DNA of 41,017 nucleotides from Paracoccaceae bacterium (GTDB lineage Bacteria > Pseudomonadota > Alphaproteobacteria > Rhodobacterales > Rhodobacteraceae), in NCBI GenBank assembly GCA_902635985.1, contig CACPPZ010000012.1, positions 1 to 41,017 of the forward strand, written 5' to 3'. The notes beneath the pieces were generated by a model. The model saw only the letters and a list, made by a program, of their open reading frames with translations, was not told where the DNA came from and did not search any database. Position 1 is the stretch's first letter, and each line of letters starts with the position of its first letter. The translations under genes and the position numbers were made by a program. Of the stretch, positions 9,332 to 16,715 are shown piece by piece.

Positions 9332-9952
9332 CTATCCAGTAAGTGATGAAACATATCCCTCGCGAATGATTTTTGGATCGTAGGCTTTTCTATTAAAGAT
9401 TTCTTTCACCATTGGCTCAAAAGTGTCTAACGGCTCTATAGGGTATTCAGGGTCGAAGCTTGACTGATCCCAGCGTTCACAAAAATCTTCGCAGCTTTTA
9501 AAAAGTGGATGATCACGGAATCTGTCGCGTGCATTACGATCCCAGTTATAATGGTGAGCATAATACAACATTTGAAATATGCCGTGATGTTCAACCGTCC
9601 AAGCTACATCCCACCTCACAAATGGTCTAATTATCTCTGCAGACATACGATCATGGTTCTGTGGCGCCAGACCGTCACCAATATCATGAAGCAAAGCTCC
9701 AACAATCCAATCTATATCAGCACCATCGCGCATTGCACGAGTGCCTGATTGCAGAGCATGCTCTAATCGGGTAATCTGATAGCCCTCTAGAGTTGTTTCT
9801 CCCGATTGGCGTAATTCCTGTAAAATTCTATCTGCAGTTAGGGCTAAGAATGGTTTTTCTAATTCTGCCAAGATTTCGTAATCCTCACGAGTACCATCCT
9901 TCATTGCTGTGAAGCTTACTTTTTTTTTCTTCTTTTTTAATTCATGATCCAT
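9332..9952 (-). CDS. HD-domain oxygenase, PhnZ/TmpB-like (mixed-valent diiron type)
   Basis: This 206-residue protein has the six-ligand pattern of HD-domain oxygenases: H65 in RLEHALQ, H89/D90 in LLHDIGD, H100, H122 or H123 in TVEHHG, and D162 in ERWDQ. The 24-residue spacing from H65 to H89 equals that of PhnZ (H34 to H58). PhnZ and TmpB cleave the C-P bond of a hydroxylated phosphonate made by a partner Fe/2OG oxygenase, and the next gene upstream is such an oxygenase, overlapping by 11 bases. Counting back from LEH, the PhnZ substrate/iron residues Tyr24 and Glu27 fall at L55 and Y58, so the substrate may differ. The N-terminus is unusual: six lysines encoded by A-runs (A6 and A9), with M17 as an alternative start. 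An HD phosphohydrolase role is a less likely alternative. Confidence 0.75.
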   Translation of the reverse strand: MDHELKKKKKKVSFTAMKDGTREDYEILAELEKPFLALTADRILQELRQSGETTLEGYQITRLEHALQSGTRAMRDGADIDWIVGALLHDIGDGLAPQNHDRMSAEIIRPFVRWDVAWTVEHHGIFQMLYYAHHYNWDRNARDRFRDHPLFKSCEDFCERWDQSSFDPEYPIEPLDTFEPMVKEIFNRKAYDPKIIREGYVSSLTG

Positions 9953-10796
9953 ATAGCTTAACTTCGTTTGTGGCGCCTTGAGAAAGTGTCTGAGCTTGGC
10001 CGGAAAGAATTCGGTTATAAAGCATTAAATCTTCTGGATGAAATAGTCCACGAGGTCCGGCTATACAATCCCATCCTCCTCTAGGTATTTCTCCCCTAAC
10101 TGGCATAGCCCAATCGTGGCCAGGGGCATGATCTCTAACTTCTGGTGTGACATAACGAATGGCTATTCCAATTCGTCTTCCGTTAGATTGATTTTGACCA
10201 GAAGCGTGAAAACACCTCCCGTGATGAAGAGATATTTGTCCAGGCAAAAGCGGCCCATATACTGCATCTTTTTCACATACATCAGCGATTTCCTGGCCCC
10301 TTGATAACAAGTTGTGTTTATCAAAAGTATCATTGTGATGGACTAGACCTTGTTTATGGCTGCCTGGGATAAATCGCATGCAACCCGCTTCAGCAGTTAC
10401 ATTTGACAACGCAAGCCATGCAGTGACTTCGTCATCAGTTTCACCCATACCCCAATAAGTAATATCTTGATGCCAAGATACGGTTTTCACGCTTTTTGCT
10501 TCTTTTATGAATAGTTCAACAGACCAAGCGAGTAGGTTGGGACCTAATATGGCTTCAACAATGTCAAGGATAGTGGAGTTGCGAGCTATTTCGGCGAGCT
10601 TGGGGATTACTACATGCCCATTCACTCGAAAAAATTGATTAAGAGAATGCCCGCCCGCTCCTTTCGAGAATTTTTTTTCTAATTCTACAATGTAATTTTG
10701 TAATTTTCTTGCTTCGTATTTTGAAAGTATTGGTAGACCTGAAACATAACCATTTCCACGGTATTCGTTGACTACCTTATCAAGATCAAACGGCAT
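9942..10796 (-). CDS. Phytanoyl-CoA-dioxygenase-family Fe(II)/2-oxoglutarate oxygenase, PhnY/TmpA-like
   Basis: This 284-residue double-stranded beta-helix oxygenase carries the 2-His-1-carboxylate iron site H109/D111 in SWHQDITYW and H197 in CFHASG, with a 2-oxoglutarate-binding arginine (R207 or R208). The family includes PhnY and TmpA, which hydroxylate the alpha carbon of 2-aminoethylphosphonate and trimethylaminoethylphosphonate respectively. The downstream HD-domain gene overlaps its 3' end by 11 bases, the same partner arrangement as PhnY-PhnZ and TmpA-TmpB. PhyH homologues also act on other substrates, such as ectoine hydroxylation, so the phosphonate role rests mainly on the pairing. 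It is the first gene of its strand block, about 100 bases from the end of the AttH gene. No phosphonate transporter is recognisable alongside. Confidence 0.85.
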   Translation of the reverse strand: MPFDLDKVVNEYRGNGYVSGLPILSKYEARKLQNYIVELEKKFSKGAGGHSLNQFFRVNGHVVIPKLAEIARNSTILDIVEAILGPNLLAWSVELFIKEAKSVKTVSWHQDITYWGMGETDDEVTAWLALSNVTAEAGCMRFIPGSHKQGLVHHNDTFDKHNLLSRGQEIADVCEKDAVYGPLLPGQISLHHGRCFHASGQNQSNGRRIGIAIRYVTPEVRDHAPGHDWAMPVRGEIPRGGWDCIAGPRGLFHPEDLMLYNRILSGQAQTLSQGATNEVKLYGS

Positions 10797-10853
10797 CTAA
10801 AAACCTTGTGCATTGACTAATTCAGATCATGTGACACTGATTTGTAAACGTCT

Positions 10854-10907
10854 TTTCCAATTGCGACTTAAATGTCGTTTGGAAACAGGTATTTTTCAAT
10901 AACCTGT
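10854..10907 (-). terminator. Tandem hairpins at the end of the Att operon
   Basis: Two adjacent stem-loops lie just past the AttH stop codon: ACAGGT/ACCTGT (10885-10890 / 10902-10907), overlapping the stop, and TTTCCAA/TTGGAAA arms (10854-10860 / 10879-10885) around an inner CGAC/GTCG stem. Neither has a long T-run on the minus strand, so termination is plausible but weak. They also occupy the space upstream of the PhyH promoter. Confidence 0.4.
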
Positions 10908-11933
10908 CATTTCTAAATAGCCCAGTCCAGAATGACTACCAGAAACGGCTACTGGGCCTTCCCAGTAGGGAATAGAAAGGTTCATCCATGAGTTTGGGTT
11001 GAGTGCTTTTACAATAACGTCAAGATTTTGATCTTTAAGTTTTAATCTCCATTCTGTCGGAATCTTTTTGTCGTATACATTACTTTCTTTCACCGGTTCA
11101 GCGACGAATTCATTGTTACCGTATGAAGTTAGTGACCCGTCTGGCTCAATCCAGGATGAGGAGCTAAAGTTTACACCATCAGTTTGACGAAGTTGAAAAC
11201 CCATTAATTTAGCCCCATTGTCTAACGATAGCGAAAACCAGTCCCAACCTAATTGATTTTCAGAGAGAGGCTGAGAAGACCATTCACGGTCAAGCCACGC
11301 ATTTCCCTCTACATTTATATCGCCCTCTGGTAGTGTTAGAGTGCCTTTCATTTTGAAGAAAGGTTGGGAGTAATAGTAACTGGCTTGCCCTTCAGAAGAT
11401 TTTACTGAATACCCTTTATCCCCGTGAAATACTAATGGGCCTTCTGCCTCAAGAGACATGTCATAACCGAAATTTGGTCCAGCTGCATTCAAGCTCAACT
11501 CATCAAAGTTTTTACCAACTAATTTCCATTCATCTATCCAAGCTTCAAAGGGCTCAGCGTTTACGCCTGCTTGACCGATACCACCTCGGGCAAACCGTTC
11601 TGTTGTGAAATGTTCATTTGGTGTGGTTATTGCTGCATGTGCGAACCATATCTGATTAGAAAGCCAGCCATTTTCTTCATTTGGTGAACGCGCTGTGCGA
11701 AAAAGAGTCCATTGAATTCCATATGGTGTTTGATCTTCCCCTGATAAATTTGCAGTAAGGTACCACCACTCAATTCTATAATTGTTGTGCGGCCCATGAT
11801 CCAAAGGAAAATCGAAATTTGTATTTGGTGCAGGATTCGCAAAACCTTCTGCCGTACTTCCCAAACCTGAAAAACTTTGGGCTAAAAGGTTACAGGGTAA
11901 AAAGACCAATAAAATCAGAATCCTAACGTTCAC
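10896..11933 (-). CDS. AttH-domain (CrtC/lipocalin-like) exported protein
   Basis: The N-terminus is a hydrophobic signal peptide (VRILILLVFLPCNLLAQ) with likely cleavage after LAQ. The cysteine lacks a proper lipobox. The mature part opens with FPLDHGPHNNYRIEWWYLTA, the AttH/CrtC-type double beta-barrel signature, and later has WLDREWSSQPL and WDWFSLSLDNG. The AttH family accompanies an ABC system in AttEFGH loci, and the matching permease and ATPase lie directly upstream. The start is taken as GTG 11933, which has an AAGG site nine bases upstream; a TTG at 11939 is an alternative. It overlaps the permease gene by 11 bases. Its role is not established; binding or processing of a hydrophobic ligand at the cell surface is a reasonable inference from the fold. 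Confidence 0.85.
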   Translation of the reverse strand: MNVRILILLVFLPCNLLAQSFSGLGSTAEGFANPAPNTNFDFPLDHGPHNNYRIEWWYLTANLSGEDQTPYGIQWTLFRTARSPNEENGWLSNQIWFAHAAITTPNEHFTTERFARGGIGQAGVNAEPFEAWIDEWKLVGKNFDELSLNAAGPNFGYDMSLEAEGPLVFHGDKGYSVKSSEGQASYYYSQPFFKMKGTLTLPEGDINVEGNAWLDREWSSQPLSENQLGWDWFSLSLDNGAKLMGFQLRQTDGVNFSSSSWIEPDGSLTSYGNNEFVAEPVKESNVYDKKIPTEWRLKLKDQNLDVIVKALNPNSWMNLSIPYWEGPVAVSGSHSGLGYLEMTGY

Positions 11934-14301
11934 TGGCAAAAACCTTTAATAAATCGCTTGGAGGTGTCCTAATTAGTTTTAGGCTTGGCCATGTTGCCGC
12001 TAGAAATGAAGCAAATAAAGCGTAAAACCCAAGCTTAAGATATTCCATTGGAAAGAAAAACATTGGTAATTGCCAGCCGAAAGCTTTTACGTTGATGACA
12101 TTTAACAGCACCCATGCAAGTACCAAACCTGTTGGAACAGAAAAAACAACGACAAATAAAGCAAGTAAAACTGCGCGCAAAAGCTCTAATTTTCCAATTT
12201 GCGAACGTGTAAGGCCAAGTGCCCAAATGGGAGAAAGCTGTGGTATACGTCTATCAGCTAATGTCAGCAGGCTCATTAAAATAGCGAAGCTCGCTACGCC
12301 AAGTGTTAGAATGTTTAAGGCAGATGTGACAAGAAATGTTCTTTCAAAAATCTCCAATGAAAACGCCTTTAGTGATTTTTGATCTATAATTGAGTCATCA
12401 TCTATACCGATCTGGTTTATAATTTCAGACTGCAGTTCAGCTGGATTATTCGTACGAATACCAAATCGAGCTGGGTATGATTGTGGATATAAATTACTGA
12501 ATAATTCTTCATTTATTATAACTTGGCATTTAGGGTTTCCATAGTCTCCTACAATGGCTGCAATTGGAAGTGTAAGCTTCGAAGCTATGTTCACCTGATC
12601 GCCCACCCAAAGGTTTGTACGGCGTGCAAATTGTTCATTAACAATGGTAGCGCTTCCATCCTGCAAGGTATCCCAAGGGTTTTCAATTGCGTCGAGAAAA
12701 CGCCAATTATCTCTATAGGTATTTCCAACTTTTATACCGAATAGTTCAACCGGTTGTTTAGAAATTACTGCTTCGTTAGACGTCAGTGGTAAAACTTCGA
12801 TACCACGTTCAGAGAGAAAGGTATTTAAATCAGTACTCTGATCTTTATTACTTACTTGCAGAAAAAGTTCTGGTGCAAGACGTTGATCTAAAAAACTGAT
12901 AAATGTTAATCTGAAGCTCGATACCATAGTTGAAACCCCAATGTTTGCTGATACAGCAAGTAACAAGGCCATCAAAGCTAGGCTTAAACCTGGCAATTGC
13001 TGTTGCGTATCAGCCCAGAACCAACCCCACAAAGGTGTCCGCGCATATTTTTGAAGTTTCCTTAGAGACCAGGCTAATAATGCCGGTAGTGATGCTGCTG
13101 CCGCAACGAGCAAAGCGCCAAGTAAAGCGAAGCCAGCAATCAGCCCGTCAAATAAGATAGCACAAATACCGCCTAATGTGAGTAATAAGATTGCACCTTT
13201 CATTTGCAAAGTAAAATGTGATGTCGTCACAAGCATCCACGCCCTAGGTTTGGCACTGGCTAAGATGGGTAGCTTAGTTATCTGCCAGATTTGCGATGAC
13301 ATTGCCAAAGCGGTACCTAGCAACGCTATTATCAAACCTGAAAGCCACCAGTCTGGCCTCAACTGGAGATTTCCAGAAATATTTGCGCCGTAGAGGCCTT
13401 TTAGGGTTGCTGCAACATCTGGTAGTAAGAATCCTGCGATTAAGTAGCCTAAGACTATCCCAATAATTGCACCAATAATGGCTAAAATTATCATTTCAAT
13501 TGTGACTATGACTATAAGTGTTCTGAGTGACACTCCCATAGATCTCATTGAACGCATCATTGCTCTTCGCTGCTCAAAAGCGAGGCCAATTGTACTATGT
13601 ACAATAAATAAACCTACAGCAAAGCTTAGTAAGCCAAATGCTGACAAGTTTAAATGAAAGCTATCCGTGAGCTTTGAGATATCTGTCATTTGTTGAATAT
13701 TTTTTATAGTTAAATGAGGAACAACAATTTCTAATTCTTTTTGGCCTAATGGCTGTTCGGGGTGGACGATCAAGTAAGTAATTTTGTCTTTTTTTAGTAA
13801 TCGTTGAACTAAACTTATGTCGCCCACCGCCATACCTGGTGCCACATTTTGATCTACTACGACCTTAACATTTTTGACTAGATTTTTGGCAGTACTCTCA
13901 TTAGCGAAGAGTGTCTCGAATATATTACTTCCAGCTGTTGAATTAGTAATATTAGCATTAGCAAACAAAAAAGATGAAGGTAATGTCAGGGGGTCCATGC
14001 CTACAAGTCGAATATTATTTAGATAGCCGTCAACCACTGGAGATACTAACCAGCCTGATTTTCGAAGTGAAACATAATCGGCCTTTGAGATAGTTCTATC
14101 TTGCTTGGGTTGAATTAAATCATACTGACCTTCGCCTAAGGTTCCAGCAGCAGCTTTATAGCTAACTTTCGCTTCGAGGTTGATTGCCTGCACACCAGAC
14201 CAAAGTGCGGTGGCGAGTGCAACGCCCGAGAGATAAGCGAATATTTGTAACGGGTTCTTATGCCAATGAGATATAAGAGCCAGAAGGCATGAAGCTATCA
14301 C
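11923..14301 (-). CDS. Fused FtsX-like ABC permease (AttF-AttG type)
   Basis: This 792-residue membrane protein carries two FtsX-like cores joined by a central helical region. The first lies near VHSTIGLAFEQRRAMMRSMRS and the second near ILMSLLTLADRRIPQLSPIW, each with the short cytoplasmic coupling segment (RRxxxRSMRSMG; LSPIWALGLT) typical of MacB/Lol-type type VII ABC permeases. Large extracytoplasmic loops sit between the helices. In AttEFGH systems the permeases are described as two proteins; here one chain covers both. The gene starts with GTG inside the ATPase stop (4-base overlap) and overlaps the AttH gene, so the three genes form a coupled operon. These transporters extrude, or transfer between membranes, lipophilic or peptide substrates; the substrate here is unknown. 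Confidence 0.85.
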   Translation of the reverse strand: MIASCLLALISHWHKNPLQIFAYLSGVALATALWSGVQAINLEAKVSYKAAAGTLGEGQYDLIQPKQDRTISKADYVSLRKSGWLVSPVVDGYLNNIRLVGMDPLTLPSSFLFANANITNSTAGSNIFETLFANESTAKNLVKNVKVVVDQNVAPGMAVGDISLVQRLLKKDKITYLIVHPEQPLGQKELEIVVPHLTIKNIQQMTDISKLTDSFHLNLSAFGLLSFAVGLFIVHSTIGLAFEQRRAMMRSMRSMGVSLRTLIVIVTIEMIILAIIGAIIGIVLGYLIAGFLLPDVAATLKGLYGANISGNLQLRPDWWLSGLIIALLGTALAMSSQIWQITKLPILASAKPRAWMLVTTSHFTLQMKGAILLLTLGGICAILFDGLIAGFALLGALLVAAAASLPALLAWSLRKLQKYARTPLWGWFWADTQQQLPGLSLALMALLLAVSANIGVSTMVSSFRLTFISFLDQRLAPELFLQVSNKDQSTDLNTFLSERGIEVLPLTSNEAVISKQPVELFGIKVGNTYRDNWRFLDAIENPWDTLQDGSATIVNEQFARRTNLWVGDQVNIASKLTLPIAAIVGDYGNPKCQVIINEELFSNLYPQSYPARFGIRTNNPAELQSEIINQIGIDDDSIIDQKSLKAFSLEIFERTFLVTSALNILTLGVASFAILMSLLTLADRRIPQLSPIWALGLTRSQIGKLELLRAVLLALFVVVFSVPTGLVLAWVLLNVINVKAFGWQLPMFFFPMEYLKLGFYALFASFLAATWPSLKLIRTPPSDLLKVFASER

Positions 14302-14954
14302 GTCAGTTTCCCTCCAACTAACTGGATTTGCTTATCCATTCTGGCTGCAACATTTTGAGAGTGGGTAACCACCATCAAAGCAGTGTCGGTCTCTGCCACC
14401 AATTTTAGCATTTGTTCAAGGACAGCGCGCGCGCTTTGCTCATCTAAGTTTCCGGTCGGTTCATCAGCCAGTAGTAGTTTAGGTTCTGATACTAATGCTC
14501 TAGCAATCGCAACTCTTTGTTGTTGTCCGCCAGATAGTGCCTCAGGATATTTTGCCATTTGGTCTGATAGGCCGAGGGAGGATACAATTTTTTCTACCTT
14601 AGTTTTGTCTACCGGCCCTGACAATTTTGCTTGGAAATTTATATTTGATGCGACAGTTAATGACGGAATTAAATTAAATTGTTGAAATATTATCGCTATA
14701 TCTTTTCGTCTGACGGCTGCTCTTCCAGTATCATCCATTTTTGATATATCGTTTCCGGCTATTTTTACGCTTCCCGCATCGGGCAGTTCTAAGGCTCCGG
14801 CAATATGTAGTAGTGTACTTTTCCCGCTACCGGATTCACCCCTAAGAGCGAGTGTTTCCCCTGCCAATAACTTTAAGCTAATACCATTGAGGACAGGTAC
14901 TTTGCCTTCATTAGTTTGATACGATTTTTTTATTGACTTTAAATTAAGAACCAT
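14298..14954 (-). CDS. ABC transporter ATP-binding protein (LolD/MacB/AttE type)
   Basis: This 218-residue ATPase has Walker A GESGSGKST near residue 38, signature LSGGQQQR, Walker B LLADEPTGNLD and the switch histidine in VVTHS. The D-loop PTGNLD is typical of the LolD/MacB/FtsE branch that drives FtsX-like permeases, which agrees with the gene downstream. A strong GAGGGGGA ribosome-binding site precedes the ATG. It is the first gene of the Att operon. The 234-bp gap to the divergent transaldolase gene should hold promoters for both directions, but I see no convincing operator there. Confidence 0.92.
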   Translation of the reverse strand: MVLNLKSIKKSYQTNEGKVPVLNGISLKLLAGETLALRGESGSGKSTLLHIAGALELPDAGSVKIAGNDISKMDDTGRAAVRRKDIAIIFQQFNLIPSLTVASNINFQAKLSGPVDKTKVEKIVSSLGLSDQMAKYPEALSGGQQQRVAIARALVSEPKLLLADEPTGNLDEQSARAVLEQMLKLVAETDTALMVVTHSQNVAARMDKQIQLVGGKLT

Positions 14955-15188
14955 TGATCCCCCTCATAAGAGAAAAATAGAGCAGTAAGGTAACTTTGAA
15001 AGGATCGATAAATTAAAGCTCGCTAGTTTTGTGTTCAGTAAGTTTAAATACTCTTCTACTTTTAAGTTTTAATACCCATAATGCCTTAAATGTTATTTTC
15101 TTTTCGCTGCTTGAGAAACAGTACTGAATTTATTAACCTTCTAATGGTATTTTAAACGAACCGTGCAATTTTTTGAAAGTGTGGTTAA

Positions 15189-15857
15189 GTGAAATTATAT
15201 TTAGATACTTTTGACGTTAACTCATGGCGGCAATGGATGCCGTCAGGTCTTTTCCATGGTATCACTACAAATCCTATTTTGGCGGAACGAGCTGGTCTCT
15301 TTTATCCCAGTATAAATTGGCCCTCAATAATGGCTGTAGCTGATGAGCTCAATGTAAAAGAGTTTCATGTTCAGGTTCCAAGGTGCGATGAAACAGCTAT
15401 TAGTTTTGCCGAGCAACGCAAGGATGATGCTGAAAAATGTGATTTTAAATTTGTAATTAAAGTGCCTTTAACAAAAGAAGGTTTGAGATTGGTGCCGGAA
15501 ATGAAAAGGATGGGACTCTCTATCTTAATGACCGCATGCTATCACTCTAAACAATACATTACAGCAGACGCTATAGAGGCCGAATACATAGCTCCGTATT
15601 ATGGTAGAATGGAAGAGTCTGGATTAGACGCTTTTCAGCATCTGTGTCAAATGAAAGATTTTGCGACTTACTCGACGAACGGATGTAAAATACTTGTGGC
15701 ATCTATTCGTTCTGTAGAGCAAATGACAACTCTTGCAGCACAAGGGCACTCATACTTTACAATTGCACCTCGTATTGCAGAAGAACTTATAAAAAATGAA
15801 TTAACGACCAAAGCAGTTGGGGAGTTTAATGAGGCTTCATCCAAAGTTGAAATTTAA
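15189..15857 (+). CDS. Transaldolase/fructose-6-phosphate aldolase family protein
   Basis: This 222-residue protein belongs to the short transaldolase (TalC/FSA) family. It opens with YLDTFDV, has the substrate-loop motif GITTNPILAERAG and the Schiff-base lysine K91 in VIKVPLT, the position of Lys85 in FSA. It should cleave or transfer a dihydroxyacetone unit. It starts with GTG and stands alone upstream of an IclR gene, with the two stop codons overlapping. Its location next to a sulfonate-catabolic block raises the idea of a sulfosugar transaldolase, as in the sulfoquinovose transaldolase pathway, but no sulfoquinovose genes are visible; a role in a common sugar phosphate pathway is equally possible. 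Confidence 0.85.
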   Translation: MKLYLDTFDVNSWRQWMPSGLFHGITTNPILAERAGLFYPSINWPSIMAVADELNVKEFHVQVPRCDETAISFAEQRKDDAEKCDFKFVIKVPLTKEGLRLVPEMKRMGLSILMTACYHSKQYITADAIEAEYIAPYYGRMEESGLDAFQHLCQMKDFATYSTNGCKILVASIRSVEQMTTLAAQGHSYFTIAPRIAEELIKNELTTKAVGEFNEASSKVEI

Positions 15858-16612
15858 AACAAATGTTCCTGTAATTTTTGAGAAGCACTAAGTAAAATTT
15901 CTTTTCTTGCAACGGCATTTTCGATTGAAATACGTTGGGTTGGACCATGGAATGCCAATGCGCCTACGAAACGATCCTCTCTATCTTTTATTGGAACAGC
16001 GATAGCAATCATACCCTCCATAAATTCTTCTCTATCTAAAGCGTATCCTTGTTTCTTTATTTGATTAAGTTCCTGCATTAGACCTTCGAGGGTAACATGG
16101 GTCTTTTCCGTAATTGCTTCAAGTTTGACTGAAGACAAAATTCCATTCATCTCTCTTTTGTTTAAACTAGATAAAAAGCATTTGCCACTTGCTGTGCAAT
16201 GAAATGGGACGTTTGTGCCTATTGGTAATTGAATTCTGAATGCCCAATCTGTTTCAACACGGTCTATATAACTCATTCCATTATCTTCTGGCACAGCAAA
16301 GTTCACAGTTTCTCGCACTTGTTCGGCTACGTTTTTTAAAATTTGTCGACGTGTTATGTGGTCCCTCGATGTATACAATAACCCAGCACCAAGTTCCCGT
16401 AATCGACGGGCGGGTAAGTAACGTTTTGAATTACCCTGACGTGTCAAAAAATTTTCTTTTTCAAGAGTGGTGCATAAACGGTGCACAGTCTGCTTCGGAA
16501 GTCCCAGTGAAGCATTAATTTCAGTTGCCGTCATAGCTCTATTTTTTTTGCCGAGCACCTCTAAAATCATAAGGGTCCTGAGATTTGTCGCTATTCTGTC
16601 GTCGCTATTCAT
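15854..16612 (-). CDS. IclR-family transcriptional regulator
   Basis: This 252-residue regulator has an N-terminal winged helix (LMILEVLG, then MTATEINASLGLPKQTVHRL) and an IclR-type effector domain with LPIGTNVPFHCTASGKCFL and KQGYALDREEFMEGMIAIAVP. The start is ATG 16612; an in-frame TTG at 16624 is an alternative. It is transcribed divergently from the GMC oxidoreductase, with 103 bp between, the usual setting for an IclR protein controlling its neighbour. Isethionate loci use an IclR-type regulator (IseR) beside a GMC dehydrogenase (IseJ), so a sulfonate or polyol effector is inferred. Confidence 0.9.
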   Translation of the reverse strand: MNSDDRIATNLRTLMILEVLGKKNRAMTATEINASLGLPKQTVHRLCTTLEKENFLTRQGNSKRYLPARRLRELGAGLLYTSRDHITRRQILKNVAEQVRETVNFAVPEDNGMSYIDRVETDWAFRIQLPIGTNVPFHCTASGKCFLSSLNKREMNGILSSVKLEAITEKTHVTLEGLMQELNQIKKQGYALDREEFMEGMIAIAVPIKDREDRFVGALAFHGPTQRISIENAVARKEILLSASQKLQEHLF

Positions 16613-16715
16613 TTTTAGTCTCAAATAAAACTGTTGCTTTCCTAAAGATTCGTTGTAACGTATTATTTTGCAATTATCGAGAAAAAAAGTCTCATTTTTT
16701 GATATTCGGGGGATT

